DNA of 64,000 bases. Source: DAOULT01 sp964646625. Its GTDB lineage: Bacteria; Chloroflexota; Anaerolineae; CAZYHC01. Location: the NCBI GenBank assembly GCA_964646625.1, contig CAZYHC010000001.1:62001-126000 (forward strand), given 5' to 3'. How positions within the stretch are numbered: the stretch's first letter is position 1; the number at the start of each line of letters is the position of its first letter. Shown piece by piece: positions 40,391 to 49,743 of the stretch. Below the pieces are notes generated by a model. It saw nothing but the letters and a program-made list of their open reading frames with translations. It was not told the origin of the DNA and ran no database searches. The translations under genes and the position numbers were made by a program.

Positions 40391-41512
40391 ATGCGTATTG
40401 CCATCGATGCTACCGTAGCTTTGGAACCGGGAGCCGGCATAGCGCGGGCTACCAGGGAGCTTATCCAGGCCCTGGCCCGCGTCGACCGCAGCAACGAATA
40501 TTGTCTGTATTACCAATACTTTTGGCGCAAGAGCCGGACGCTGCTGGCTATTGACCAGGACAATTTTACCAGGGTGGTTAACCGCCTCCCTGGGCCGCTG
40601 GTCGAGCGGCTGGCTATCCCGATGGAGGCTTTCACCGGCCAGACGGATGTCGTACATGGGCCGTCATTCTTCCTGCGTACTCGCAACGGAGCTAAAACGG
40701 TGCTGACCGTCTACGACCTGGCCTTCATGCTTTTTCCCGACTGCTACATGAAATCCAGCCTGGAGAAGCTGTTGCGGGAGGTCCCTCGCTGCGCCCGGCA
40801 GGCCACCCTTATCATAGCCATCTCCCAGAGCACCAAAGAGAGTCTGATAAACCTGCTGGGCATCGCTCCGCAGAAAATACGGGTGGTCCACCTGGCCGTA
40901 GCCTCCAGGTTCAGGGTGGTGGAAGACGAGGCCCTGAAAGAGGGTATTCGCCGTAAGTATGCTTTGCCGCCCCACTTTTTCCTGTTCGTCGGCCTGCTCA
41001 ACCCCCGTAAGAACGGGGAGCGGCTGATCCGGGCCTATCATCGGCTCAAGGGCAAAACGGACCTGCCGCACAAGCTGGTCTTTGTGGGGGCCAAGGGCTG
41101 GTTGTACGAGGACGACCTGGCCCTGATCGAGCAACTGGGGTTAGAGAGGGATATCATTTTCACCGGCTACGTGGCCGACGAAGACCTGCCGCTCGTCTAC
41201 AACCTGGCCGAGGCTCTGGTCTACCCCTCGGTGTACGAGGGTTTTGGGTTGCCCATCCTGGAGGCTATGGCCTGTGGCACCCCGGTGATAACCTCCGACG
41301 TCTCCTCCTCGCCGGAGGTGGCGGGAGGCGCGGCCCTGCTGGTCGATCCCTACAACGTGGATCAACTGGCCGAGGTGATGTACAAGGTAGCTTCTCAGGA
41401 CGATCTGCGGGCCTATCTGACCAGGCGCAGCCTGAGAAGAGCCGAGGACTTCTCCTGGGAGAAAACGGCCCTGGAGACCCTGGCCGTTTACGAAGAGGCG
41501 TATAACAGTTAG
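40391..41512 (+). CDS. GT4-family glycosyltransferase
   Basis: A 373-residue GT-B enzyme: IDATVALEPGAGIARATREL in the N-terminal domain, VVHGPSFFLRTRNGAKTVLT and TVYDLAFMLFPDCY in the middle, then the donor domain with FVGLLNPRKNGERLIRAYH, FVGAKGW and VYPSVYEGFGLPILEAMACG. The pattern resembles mannosyltransferases of the WbaZ/MtfB type; donor sugar is inferred only. GGGAGAGGGGGAAG lies before the ATG. Confidence 0.93.
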   Translation: MRIAIDATVALEPGAGIARATRELIQALARVDRSNEYCLYYQYFWRKSRTLLAIDQDNFTRVVNRLPGPLVERLAIPMEAFTGQTDVVHGPSFFLRTRNGAKTVLTVYDLAFMLFPDCYMKSSLEKLLREVPRCARQATLIIAISQSTKESLINLLGIAPQKIRVVHLAVASRFRVVEDEALKEGIRRKYALPPHFFLFVGLLNPRKNGERLIRAYHRLKGKTDLPHKLVFVGAKGWLYEDDLALIEQLGLERDIIFTGYVADEDLPLVYNLAEALVYPSVYEGFGLPILEAMACGTPVITSDVSSSPEVAGGAALLVDPYNVDQLAEVMYKVASQDDLRAYLTRRSLRRAEDFSWEKTALETLAVYEEAYNS

Positions 41513-41528
41513 AGGTTGGAAGTTAGAG

Positions 41529-43046
41529 ATGATAAAATTATGGACAAATAACCGGACACTTTCCTACATACCACAGGGGTTATTGCTGTTTGGGCTTCTG
41601 GTATCCATTGGGGTAATCAGCGGGAGGATACTCTTCACAGACGTGACTGTCCTGGCCAAGATCATCGTGGGGCTTATCGTGGCGGCGCTGATCCTGGCCA
41701 ATGAGGAGATAGGGCTTCACCTTTGTCTGTTGACCACCATCCTGATGGGCCACGGCGCTATCGCCCAACGTCTGAGCCTGGTCATTTCCGGCGTCGTATT
41801 ATCGCCGCTGGACCTGATCGTTACGGTCACGATTATCTCGGGCCTGATGCGGATAGTGAGCCAAAGGCTGGAGGTGCCTGCCACGCCCATGAATATCCCC
41901 GTGCTGTTTACGTTCTTAATCTACGCTCTGGCGGCGCTGGTGGGTTTTGCCCTGGGCAATCACTGGGAGCACATCCTGCGCGACTCAAGCTACGTCTTCT
42001 ACTACGGCTTGTACTTTGTGGTCATCACCCGGGTAAGGACGGAGGAACAGGTCACCCGCCTGTTGACAACCCTGCTGGTGACGGTCGGCCTGTTGACCCT
42101 GTACGCGTTCGGGGCGCATTTCCTCGACGCGAGATCGCCTGATGCGGTGGGGAACTACGCCACCTATGGCTGGGACGTGCTCTTAGCAAGCGGAAGCTTC
42201 CAACGAGCTTACGGTCTTATCTCGGCCTGGTCCTTTTACGTGCCGGTGGCCCTGATGGCTATCAGCCTCTACATCATTGGGGAGCGGGCGGGCAAAAGCA
42301 AATTCCTGCTGTTCGTGGTGGCCGCCGGTTGTATCATTTCTTCTTTGTTGACCCTGATCAGGGGGGCTTTCGCCGGCTTCCTGGGCGGGTTTATTTATCT
42401 GGTGTTCTGTCTCAATGTAAAAAACCGGGTGAAGCTGTTGAGCGGCCTGGCTATTATTCTGGTTGTGGTCTTGCTCATCGGCTGGCTCAACGCCCTCGAT
42501 GTCCCTGGTCTGCCCAGGGTGCCTTTCGTAGACCTGATGATCGAGAGATACTGGTCCATCTTTAGCTTCTCAAGCTCGTCGAAACTGGCCGAGCTAAACG
42601 CCTGGGGACGAGTGCTGGAGTTAAGGTCGGCGGCCTATTATGTGCGGTCCAACCCCATTTTCGGCCTGGGGATTGGGGCCTCCAACATCTATTTGCGGCT
42701 TCCCGGCCAGGGCACCATCTCGGTCACCGGTTTTCACAACGGTTACGCGGCGCTTATTTACAAGATGGGTTATGGGGGGTTGCTCTCTTATCTGGGCCTC
42801 AACTTGTTTATCCTGGGTTATGGTTTATCGATGATCCCCAAAATCCACGATCTCTATCTGCGGGGATGTTGTGCCGGATTTATGGCCGGTTATGCAGCTT
42901 TGTTCGTGGAGCAATTTTCTTCGCCTGTGTCTCTGCTGACCAGCATGGCCCCCTATGGAGCGATGGCTTTGGGCCTGGCGGTGGTCGTGGAAAGGCTGGC
43001 AAGACAAACGGCAAGCAGCAAGCAACAAGCAGGGAGTGGAGAGTAG
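41529..43046 (+). CDS. O-antigen polymerase/ligase-like membrane protein
   Basis: A 505-residue protein with about 11 membrane segments and a long extracytoplasmic loop around residues 325-395, the arrangement of Wzy/WaaL proteins. The loop contains WGRVLELRSAAYYVRSNPIF, GLGIG, and TGFHNGYAALIYKMGYGGLL, matching the family's conserved R and H region. Its role would be polymerising or attaching repeat units on the outer face. A second protein of this type is at 56887-58221. The two are not close copies. Confidence 0.88.
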   Translation: MIKLWTNNRTLSYIPQGLLLFGLLVSIGVISGRILFTDVTVLAKIIVGLIVAALILANEEIGLHLCLLTTILMGHGAIAQRLSLVISGVVLSPLDLIVTVTIISGLMRIVSQRLEVPATPMNIPVLFTFLIYALAALVGFALGNHWEHILRDSSYVFYYGLYFVVITRVRTEEQVTRLLTTLLVTVGLLTLYAFGAHFLDARSPDAVGNYATYGWDVLLASGSFQRAYGLISAWSFYVPVALMAISLYIIGERAGKSKFLLFVVAAGCIISSLLTLIRGAFAGFLGGFIYLVFCLNVKNRVKLLSGLAIILVVVLLIGWLNALDVPGLPRVPFVDLMIERYWSIFSFSSSSKLAELNAWGRVLELRSAAYYVRSNPIFGLGIGASNIYLRLPGQGTISVTGFHNGYAALIYKMGYGGLLSYLGLNLFILGYGLSMIPKIHDLYLRGCCAGFMAGYAALFVEQFSSPVSLLTSMAPYGAMALGLAVVVERLARQTASSKQQAGSGE

Positions 43047-43050
43047 GTTG

Positions 43051-44232
43051 ATGAGTTTGAAGCGGGGAAATGTAAGCAACAGGAAGAGGGTTTTGCTTCT
43101 GACCGAGTATCCGCTGGAGCCTGGGCACATCTGCTGTGGCCCGGAGGCGGTGGGCTATCGTCTGGCGAAGGGATTGAGCCACTACCGGGACCTGGAAGTC
43201 CACGTCCTGGACTGCCGTGACCTCGACCATGATCTGGAGTTCAGCGCCGACAACGAACGTGCGCCGTTGCAGGTGCACGTTCTGGCTTCGCCCAGGCCCA
43301 AACTATTCACCCGCACGGTGCGCGACCTGCCCAGGATAAGACAGCAGATCGAGGCCCTCCGCCCGGACGTGGTCCACGCTCTCCACCTGGCGTCAGCCTA
43401 CGCCGCCCTGGGAACGAACTACCCCCTGGTCTGGACGCCTCATGGCGTGGAGCATCATCGTCAGCGCCAGGAATACTACCCCGGCCTCAGAGGTTACTTT
43501 CAGCGTAAGCTGGCCCTTTACATCCAGGCGCGTTGTCTGAGGAGAGTGAGGGATATCATAGCCGTAAGCGATTACGTGCGGGATTCTCTCGACGGGCAGA
43601 CGGGGGCCCGCTTCCACCTGATCCGCAATCCCATCGGTGAGGAGTTTTTTGCCCTGCCTGACAGCGATGATGGGGAGGAAGAGGGACGCCTGTTATTCGT
43701 GGGCAGCATCTGGCCGCTTAAGGGGCTGCTCACCCTGGTGGAGGCCCTCAAAGAAGTCGTGCCGGCGATGCCAGCGGTCAGGTTGCGCGTGGTCGGCCGC
43801 ATCCTCGACCGGGAATATTTCAACCGGGTGGTCTCCTACGTAGAGAGAGAAGGTCTGGGGGAGAGGGTGGTCTTCTGTGGCCTGTTGGGTGGAGAGGGCC
43901 TGCTACGGGAATACCGCCGGGCGGCGGCCCTTATCCTGCCCTCCAGGCGCGAGTCGGCCGGGCTGGTGGTTATGGAAGCGATGGCCGCCGGAAAACCCGT
44001 GGTGGCCTCCAGGGTGGCCGCCCTGCCCGAACTGGTCGAGGAGGGACGAAGCGGCTTCCTGGTTGAGCATGGAGACGCGAGCGGCCTGGCCGATAGAATA
44101 AAGGCTCTCCTCAGCGACAGGCAGTTGCGGAGAAGGATGGGCGAAGAAGGCAGAAAAAGGGCGAGCGCAGAATTCAGGCTGGAAAGTATCGTGGCCAGAC
44201 ATCGAGACCTTTATCTGGAGATGGGATGTTGA
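43051..44232 (+). CDS. GT4-family glycosyltransferase
   Basis: The ATG at 43051, five bases after the polymerase stop, gives 393 residues; the frame is open upstream but there overlaps the preceding gene by about 90 bases. N-terminal domain: RVLLLTEYPLEPGHICCGPE and PDVVHALHLASAYAALG. Donor domain: LLFVGSIWPLKGLLTLVEAL, LRVVGRILDREYF and SRRESAGLVVMEAMAAGKPV. Typical GT4. The position between a polymerase and a glucuronyl C5-epimerase homologue suggests it builds the same repeat unit. Confidence 0.92.
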   Translation: MSLKRGNVSNRKRVLLLTEYPLEPGHICCGPEAVGYRLAKGLSHYRDLEVHVLDCRDLDHDLEFSADNERAPLQVHVLASPRPKLFTRTVRDLPRIRQQIEALRPDVVHALHLASAYAALGTNYPLVWTPHGVEHHRQRQEYYPGLRGYFQRKLALYIQARCLRRVRDIIAVSDYVRDSLDGQTGARFHLIRNPIGEEFFALPDSDDGEEEGRLLFVGSIWPLKGLLTLVEALKEVVPAMPAVRLRVVGRILDREYFNRVVSYVEREGLGERVVFCGLLGGEGLLREYRRAAALILPSRRESAGLVVMEAMAAGKPVVASRVAALPELVEEGRSGFLVEHGDASGLADRIKALLSDRQLRRRMGEEGRKRASAEFRLESIVARHRDLYLEMGC

Positions 44233-44252
44233 TGTTATGGAAGGAGTGTCGG

Positions 44253-45263
44253 ATGAAAGCCGCCGTATCGCCGGATAGGGAAATAGCCTCATTGTCTGAT
44301 ATCCTGTCTGGTAAGCTGGCTATCAGGGTGCCGAAGAAGGGCGAGCCTTTGGGCAAATTTTACATCCCTTACGACTTTGACTACCGCAAGGCGCGACACG
44401 ATTTCGACCAGGAAGGGGTCTGCCTGTTCAACGCCGACAAACTGCCCATCAGGGGAGTGAAAGGCGTCTATTACGATCCACTGATGATCTCCCAGTACGC
44501 TCTGGCCTGCTTCGACAGGTATCTGGACACTGGAGACAAGAAGATTTTGCAGGAAGGTCTGGCTCAGGGGCGCTGGCTGGTCGAGAATCAGAGCCTGGTG
44601 GGGGTCTGGTATCAGCCTTTCGACCATACCCGTCACGGCCTGAAAGCGCCCTGGATAGACCCCATGACTCAGGGGGTGGCCACGTCTGCTCTTCTGCGCC
44701 TGTACCAGGAGACGGACGCCATTGCCTTTTTTGCCGCCGCGCAGCGCGCCGCTCTGCCTTTCACCCGTTCCGCCGATCAGGGTGGCGTGCGGGACACCTT
44801 TCGCCTGAATGGGACGGGCCTGGTCTTCTACGAGATGTTGCCCGGCGATAAGAAACTACGCATCCTCAACCATTTCATTTACAGCCTGTTCGGGCTATAC
44901 GATCTGTACATTGCCACCGACTGGTGGCCGTGCTATAAACTGTTTACCGGAGGTCTGGACACCCTGGAGCGGGTGTTGCCCCTGTACGACACGGGCTTCT
45001 GGTCGCGATACGGCCTTTCCAGACCGACCATCGAGAATCATTTTGAGTGGGCCAGCCCGGCTTACCATCTGACCCATATCGCCATGCTGCACGTTCTGCA
45101 CAGGATGAGCGGTCGAGAACTGTTCAAGACCTACGCGGAACGGTGGCAGGGCTACCTGAAGAGGCCCATGGCCTGGCTCATCAAGATCGTACACGGCGGC
45201 TATAGGCTGACCACGGCGATGAAATCACGATGGCAATCACGGCGGGAATCACGGCGGGAATGA
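44253..45263 (+). CDS. D-glucuronyl C5-epimerase-like protein
   Basis: The ATG at 44253 is chosen because AAGGAG lies seven to eight bases before it, giving 336 residues. The protein resembles the C-terminal catalytic domain of heparan-sulfate glucuronyl C5-epimerase: YDPLMISQYALACFDRYL, GQWLVENQ-like GRWLVENQSLVGVWYQPF, DPMTQGVATSALLRLYQETD, FYEMLPGDKKLRILNHFIYS and GLYDLY. Known members turn glucuronic acid into iduronic acid in a polymer. No signal peptide is seen. It lies inside the exopolysaccharide locus. The Arg/Ser-rich last 10 residues (SRWQSRRESRRE) come from a short tandem repeat. Family call firm; substrate inferred. Confidence 0.88.
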   Translation: MKAAVSPDREIASLSDILSGKLAIRVPKKGEPLGKFYIPYDFDYRKARHDFDQEGVCLFNADKLPIRGVKGVYYDPLMISQYALACFDRYLDTGDKKILQEGLAQGRWLVENQSLVGVWYQPFDHTRHGLKAPWIDPMTQGVATSALLRLYQETDAIAFFAAAQRAALPFTRSADQGGVRDTFRLNGTGLVFYEMLPGDKKLRILNHFIYSLFGLYDLYIATDWWPCYKLFTGGLDTLERVLPLYDTGFWSRYGLSRPTIENHFEWASPAYHLTHIAMLHVLHRMSGRELFKTYAERWQGYLKRPMAWLIKIVHGGYRLTTAMKSRWQSRRESRRE

Positions 45264-45265
45264 CG

Positions 45266-46288
45266 ATGAAACGTATCCTTACCCTGCATCTGCACGGCCT
45301 GGGCAATGCGCTGATGTTCACCCCGGCCCTGCTGGAAATGCACCGGCACTTTCCCGCAGCGCGGTTTACGGTTATATCGGGGCCGGGCGCTGCAGTTCAG
45401 GTCTTTGAGCGTTATCCCTTCGTGGAAGAGATCATCCCGCTGCACTCGGCTGACGTAAGGCCCAGGCTGATAAGCCATCTCCGGGGCAGGGGGTTCGATC
45501 TGGCTTTCGCTTCGGCCCAGATCGGGGGGCTGATATCGCCGCTGCTGGCCTTCCTATCCGGGGCGCCGCTGCGAGTGGGGATGAGCAACGCCCGACTGGG
45601 CTTTTTATACAACCGGCGCAGGCCCATCGCCTTCGAGACCCACTTTGTCGAGCGCGAGTATGAGTTGTTATCCCTGTTGGGCATCGAGGCTCAGGCGCAG
45701 AAGCCCAGGGTCGCCGTCGAGGAACGGGACCGGCAGGCGGTAGAAAATTTCTTGAGGCGAGAGTCGAGGGGTGAAGATGTAGGTGTAAATGAACAACTGG
45801 TGGGCGTGCATACCGCAGCCCACTGGATACCTTCCAAGGGGTGGAGCGCCGAGAAGACGGTGGCGCTGTGTCACGCCTTATCCCGTTACTATGGTTTGCG
45901 GGTGGTCCTGTTGGGCGGCCCATCCGATGCCCAATATGTGCGGGAGATCGAGGCGCGGCTGGACGAGCGGGCCATCAACGTCGCCGCTCGGATCACCGAC
46001 TTCTACCACCTGGCGGCCCTGATCGAAAGATGCAAGCTGGTGGTCAGCAACGACTCGGCTCCGGCCCACGTGGCGGCCGCCGTCGGCACGCCGGTGGTGG
46101 TGCTGTTTGGCCCTACCGCACCGGCTACCTGTCGCCCTTATACCGATCCCGATAAGTGTATCGTGGTCGGAACGGAGCTGGATTGCGCTCCCTGCTATCC
46201 CGGCAGGTTGACCTGTGCGAGCGGAGAGTGCATGGAAAGCATTACCCTTGAAGACGTGTTATCTGCGGTCGAGAGTTTCATTAACTGA
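45266..46288 (+). CDS. GT9-family glycosyltransferase (heptosyltransferase-like)
   Basis: A 340-residue GT9 enzyme: ILTLHLHGLGNALMFTPALL at the start, VGVHTAAHWIPSKGWSAEK in the middle, the donor motif SNDSAPAHVAAAVGTPVVVL, and the Cys-rich end CAPCYPGRLTCASGECM typical of heptosyltransferases. The window also holds a complete GDP-heptose pathway, so transfer of heptose is a fair inference, although GT9 enzymes of lipopolysaccharide use ADP-heptose. An ATG at 45260 overlaps the previous stop as ATGA and is an equally possible start. Confidence 0.9.
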   Translation: MKRILTLHLHGLGNALMFTPALLEMHRHFPAARFTVISGPGAAVQVFERYPFVEEIIPLHSADVRPRLISHLRGRGFDLAFASAQIGGLISPLLAFLSGAPLRVGMSNARLGFLYNRRRPIAFETHFVEREYELLSLLGIEAQAQKPRVAVEERDRQAVENFLRRESRGEDVGVNEQLVGVHTAAHWIPSKGWSAEKTVALCHALSRYYGLRVVLLGGPSDAQYVREIEARLDERAINVAARITDFYHLAALIERCKLVVSNDSAPAHVAAAVGTPVVVLFGPTAPATCRPYTDPDKCIVVGTELDCAPCYPGRLTCASGECMESITLEDVLSAVESFIN

Positions 46289-46295
46289 AATTGAT

Positions 46296-47780
46296 ATGGG
46301 AGAGAATAACGTGGTCGATGTCCTGTTGATCTATCCGCCCTATCCCTGGCCGATGAAGAGCCCGCCCCTGGGGCTGGCTTACATTGCCTCCGTTCTGGAA
46401 GGGGATGGCCGCTCGGTAGCCATCTGCGATATGAATCCTTTGCACCTGGGATGGGACGCTCTGGCGGAAGAGATAGAGCGGCAAAGGCCGCGGGTGGTGG
46501 GGGTCTCCTTTATGACGCCCCAGGTGCGCCTGGCCGAACGGGTGGCCCGGATCGCCAAACAGGTAGATGAAAATATCTACGTGGTGGTGGGTGGCCCCCA
46601 CGCTTCCGCTGTGCCCGAAGAGATGCTTGAACGACAGGCCATAGACTTCGTGGTGGTCGGTGAGGGCGAAATGGCCGTGAAGGAGCTGGTGGCGGCCCTT
46701 TTCAACGACGCCGATTTCCGTTCCATTGGCAGCCTGGCTTTCCGGGAGAACGGTCACGTGGTGGTCAACCCCAGGCAGCCGCCCATCATGGACCTGGACG
46801 CCCTGCCTTTTCCGGCCTGGCACCTGCTGCCTCTGGATAAATATTCCGTGCGAGGCTACGGGGGGGACATTACCAGGCCGACCTTCGCCATTTTGAGCAG
46901 CCGGGGGTGTCCTAATCAATGCATCTTCTGCGATTCGCACACCATTTTCTGTCGCCGTTTCAGGGGCAGAAGTGCCAGGCACATCTTCGCCGAGATGGTC
47001 TATTTACGGCGGGAGTATGGGGCCACGCAGTTCGATTTCGTGGACGACACCATCACTATTGACAAAAAGCGTCTGGCTGAGCTTTGCCGCCTGATCATCG
47101 ACGGCGACGTGGAGGTCCGCTGGATGTGCAATGCCAGGGTCAACACCGTGGACTACCAGTTGCTAAAGCTGATGAAGGCCGCGGGATGCGTGAGAGTAGA
47201 CTTTGGGGTAGAGTCGGGCGATCCTGAAGTCCTCAAGACCATTAAAAAGAAAATCACCCTGGAACAGGTCCGCAACGCTCATCGCTGGGCCAGGGAGCTT
47301 GATATCAGAACGAGCAGCTTTTTCATGGTCGGCAACCCGGGCGAGGATTGGGCCAGCGTCAGGAAAACGGTGGAGTTGGCGGCGGAGTTGAAAAGCGATT
47401 TCCCCAGCGTGGGCATCGCCACTCCCTATCCTGGGTCTGAGCTGTACCAGATAGCCAGGAAAAATGGCTGGCTATTGGTGGACGAGTGGTCCAAGTATAC
47501 CCCCACCGCTTACCAGGACAAGGGTTACGTGCCTCCGATGAGAACGGATAAGATGGGCGCCGACGAGATCCTGAAGGCTTATTACTTCGTCAACTCCAGG
47601 TTTCTAAGACAGAAATATCAGGCCCGGTATGGCCGCTGGTTCTGGCTGAATCCCTTATTCTATCGTCATACGGTTTTGTCCGCCCATAGTGTTAGCGATC
47701 TATCTCGTATGGCGGGCGTGGCCTGGAGGCTGGCTCGCAGCCTTCTGTCTCGCGTTCCTGCCTGTCAAGAAGTGAGGTAA
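46296..47780 (+). CDS. B12-binding-domain radical SAM enzyme
   Basis: About 494 residues. An N-terminal cobalamin-binding-like Rossmann domain (VVDVLLIYPPYPW; VVVGGPHASAVPEEML) is followed by a radical SAM domain with the cluster motif in SSRGCPNQCIFCDS (C-x3-C-x2-C) and FVDDTITIDKKRL. Relatives catalyse methylations and other radical steps; the substrate is not predictable. It is inside the polysaccharide locus, so it may modify a sugar or a lipid carrier. The ATG at 46296 is listed, but a GTG at 46311 has the better ribosome-binding site (GGGAGAG). Confidence 0.9.
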   Translation: MGENNVVDVLLIYPPYPWPMKSPPLGLAYIASVLEGDGRSVAICDMNPLHLGWDALAEEIERQRPRVVGVSFMTPQVRLAERVARIAKQVDENIYVVVGGPHASAVPEEMLERQAIDFVVVGEGEMAVKELVAALFNDADFRSIGSLAFRENGHVVVNPRQPPIMDLDALPFPAWHLLPLDKYSVRGYGGDITRPTFAILSSRGCPNQCIFCDSHTIFCRRFRGRSARHIFAEMVYLRREYGATQFDFVDDTITIDKKRLAELCRLIIDGDVEVRWMCNARVNTVDYQLLKLMKAAGCVRVDFGVESGDPEVLKTIKKKITLEQVRNAHRWARELDIRTSSFFMVGNPGEDWASVRKTVELAAELKSDFPSVGIATPYPGSELYQIARKNGWLLVDEWSKYTPTAYQDKGYVPPMRTDKMGADEILKAYYFVNSRFLRQKYQARYGRWFWLNPLFYRHTVLSAHSVSDLSRMAGVAWRLARSLLSRVPACQEVR

Positions 47781-47786
47781 GGTTGA

Positions 47787-48827
47787 ATGAGAATCTGGAT
47801 CGACCTGGCTAACTCTCCCCAGGTGCTCTTCTTTCGGCCCATCATCGCCGAACTGGAGAGCAGGGGACATCAGGTCCTGATCACGGCCCGCGATTTTGCC
47901 CAGACCGTCCCCCTGGCCGCTCGTTATGGATTGCACTATACGGTGGTTGGTAATTGGACCACCCGCAAGAGCACCCTGGCTAAGCTGACCAAGATGCTGA
48001 GGCGCGTGGTTTGTCTGGCGGGTTTTGCCAGGGGAAAGGACCTTGGCCTGGCTGTCAGCCACAACTCCTACAGCCAGGCTTTAGCCGCCTTCTGGCTGGG
48101 CATTCCTGTGGTCACTTTGATGGATTACGAGCATCAGCCTGCCAATCACATCAATTTCCGTCTGGCGCGGCGGGTGCTGGTGCCCATGGTCTTTCCTGAC
48201 GAGACCTTGAGGAAATGCGGAGCCGGGCCAGAGCGCGTGGAGAAATACAACGGGCTCAAGGAGGAGGTTTACCTGGCAGATTTCGAACCCCGGCCGGGGT
48301 TTCTCGAAGAGGCGGGTATTCCCCAGGAAAAAGTGATCGTCTGCCTGCGTCCACCGGGCACGGGGATATATCATCATTACGAAAATACTGTTTTCAGCGA
48401 ACTGCTGACTTATCTGGGCCAACAGGAAGACGTTTTCATCGTCCTGCTGCCGCGTTTTCCCGAACAGGGCCGGAGGCTTCAAACCATGCTTTCCCGGGCC
48501 TGGATCCCGCCCCAGGTGGTGAATGGGCCAGATTTGATCTACCATTCGGACCTGGTGATAAGCGCCGTAGGAACGATGGGCCGCGAGGCAGCGATCCTGG
48601 GGACACCTGCCTACACGGTGTTTGCCGGAAAACCAGGGATGGTAGATGAGTATCTGATGAGGCAGGGCAAACTGACCCACATCAAAAGGCCAGCCGATTT
48701 CCCCCGGATAGTATTCCGTAAAAAGCAGCGGGCCGAGGGCAGGGTCAACAACGGCCTGGTTGGAGAGATCACAGACAAAATACTACAAGCAACTCATCCG
48801 CCGAGACAGAGAGAGGTGCAGCCATGA
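47787..48827 (+). CDS. DUF354-family GT-B-like protein
   Basis: A 346-residue protein opening MRIWIDLANSPQVLFFRPII, the DUF354 start, with VSHNSYSQALAAFWLGIPVV, DYEHQPANHINFRLA, GLKEEVYLADFEPRP and SAVGTMGREAAILGTPAYTV. The fold is GT-B-like, related to UDP-GlcNAc 2-epimerase and MurG folds. Members occur in exopolysaccharide loci and are taken as glycosyltransferases or sugar epimerases without firm proof. AAGG before the ATG. The next gene overlaps its stop by four bases (ATGA). Confidence 0.88.
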   Translation: MRIWIDLANSPQVLFFRPIIAELESRGHQVLITARDFAQTVPLAARYGLHYTVVGNWTTRKSTLAKLTKMLRRVVCLAGFARGKDLGLAVSHNSYSQALAAFWLGIPVVTLMDYEHQPANHINFRLARRVLVPMVFPDETLRKCGAGPERVEKYNGLKEEVYLADFEPRPGFLEEAGIPQEKVIVCLRPPGTGIYHHYENTVFSELLTYLGQQEDVFIVLLPRFPEQGRRLQTMLSRAWIPPQVVNGPDLIYHSDLVISAVGTMGREAAILGTPAYTVFAGKPGMVDEYLMRQGKLTHIKRPADFPRIVFRKKQRAEGRVNNGLVGEITDKILQATHPPRQREVQP

Positions 48828-49723
48828 AATATATCGCCTGTAATCTGTGTGGAACTCGGAATTCTCGGTGGATCTGCAATTTGAACGGCTTCAGAATGGT
48901 GAAGTGTAATTCCTGTGGTCTACACTACATCACCCCCCAGCCAGGTGAGGAAGAACTCAAGCGACATTACAGCCACTATTACGAGGCTGAAGAGTTCGAA
49001 GGCGGGTCCTGTTACCGGGAGGGGTCCGATGGTTTGTTTGCAGATATACTTGCCAGGTGTGAAAAGTATAAGCCGCAGGGACGGGTGCTGGACATCGGCT
49101 GTGGTTACGGTTTCTTTCCGAAGCTGATGGAGGAGCGCGGCTACGTCGTACAGGGAGTGGAGCTTTCGCCCTCGGCTTGCGATTATGCTAATAATCGATT
49201 GGGGTTGAACGTCTTCCAGGGCTCGTTGGAGGAAGCCGGATTGCCGGAGGGGTGCTTCGACCTCGCCGTTATGAACAACGTCCTCGAACACCTGGCCGAC
49301 CCTCTGGGCACACTGCGTGCCGTGCATCGCCTGCTCTCTCCCGAGGGACTGCTGATCGTGACCGTGCCTAACCTGGATTTCGGGCTGCCTTTTCTGTATC
49401 TGCAAAGGCTGATGGGGATCGGCGAGAGTGAGACCGACGCTCATCGTAGGGAGTGCTTTCGGCTGGGAGGGACTTCGCAGTTGGCCCTATTCGACGCCCC
49501 CAGCCACCTCTACTTTTTCTCCTCAGCCACCCTGAAGGCCATGCTGGAGCGAGCGGGATTCAGACTCCTCTCGATGTCTCCTGCCGCGCCCATCGAGAAC
49601 CCACGTAACAGGCTGCGCAGTTGGTGCAAGCACCTGGTTTACAGGGTAGCTACTGGCTTCGGCGCTTTATCGAGAGGTTCGATCTCCATCGGGCATTCGT
49701 TAATAGCCTGCGCGCTAAAATAG
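48824..49723 (+). CDS. SAM-dependent methyltransferase with an N-terminal zinc-ribbon-like segment
   Basis: A 299-residue protein. Residues 6-31 hold two Cys pairs (CNLCGTR and CNSCGL), a likely zinc site. The methyltransferase core follows: VLDIGCGYGFFPKLMEERGY (motif I), VQGVELSP, FDLAVMNNVLEHLADP and LLIVTVPNLDFG. The arrangement is that of the methyltransferase type found with nucleotide-sugar or polysaccharide genes. Substrate unknown. Translation is coupled to the DUF354 gene by an ATGA overlap. Confidence 0.92.
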   Translation: MKYIACNLCGTRNSRWICNLNGFRMVKCNSCGLHYITPQPGEEELKRHYSHYYEAEEFEGGSCYREGSDGLFADILARCEKYKPQGRVLDIGCGYGFFPKLMEERGYVVQGVELSPSACDYANNRLGLNVFQGSLEEAGLPEGCFDLAVMNNVLEHLADPLGTLRAVHRLLSPEGLLIVTVPNLDFGLPFLYLQRLMGIGESETDAHRRECFRLGGTSQLALFDAPSHLYFFSSATLKAMLERAGFRLLSMSPAAPIENPRNRLRSWCKHLVYRVATGFGALSRGSISIGHSLIACALK

Positions 49724-49743
49724 CCAGGGAGGTTTACTGAAAA

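Noticed and set aside
46970..46982. AAGTGCCAGGCAC inside the radical SAM gene, identical to one arm of palindrome family A
   Set aside because: The partner arm is missing and the encoded residues fit the family alignment, so it is best explained by chance.
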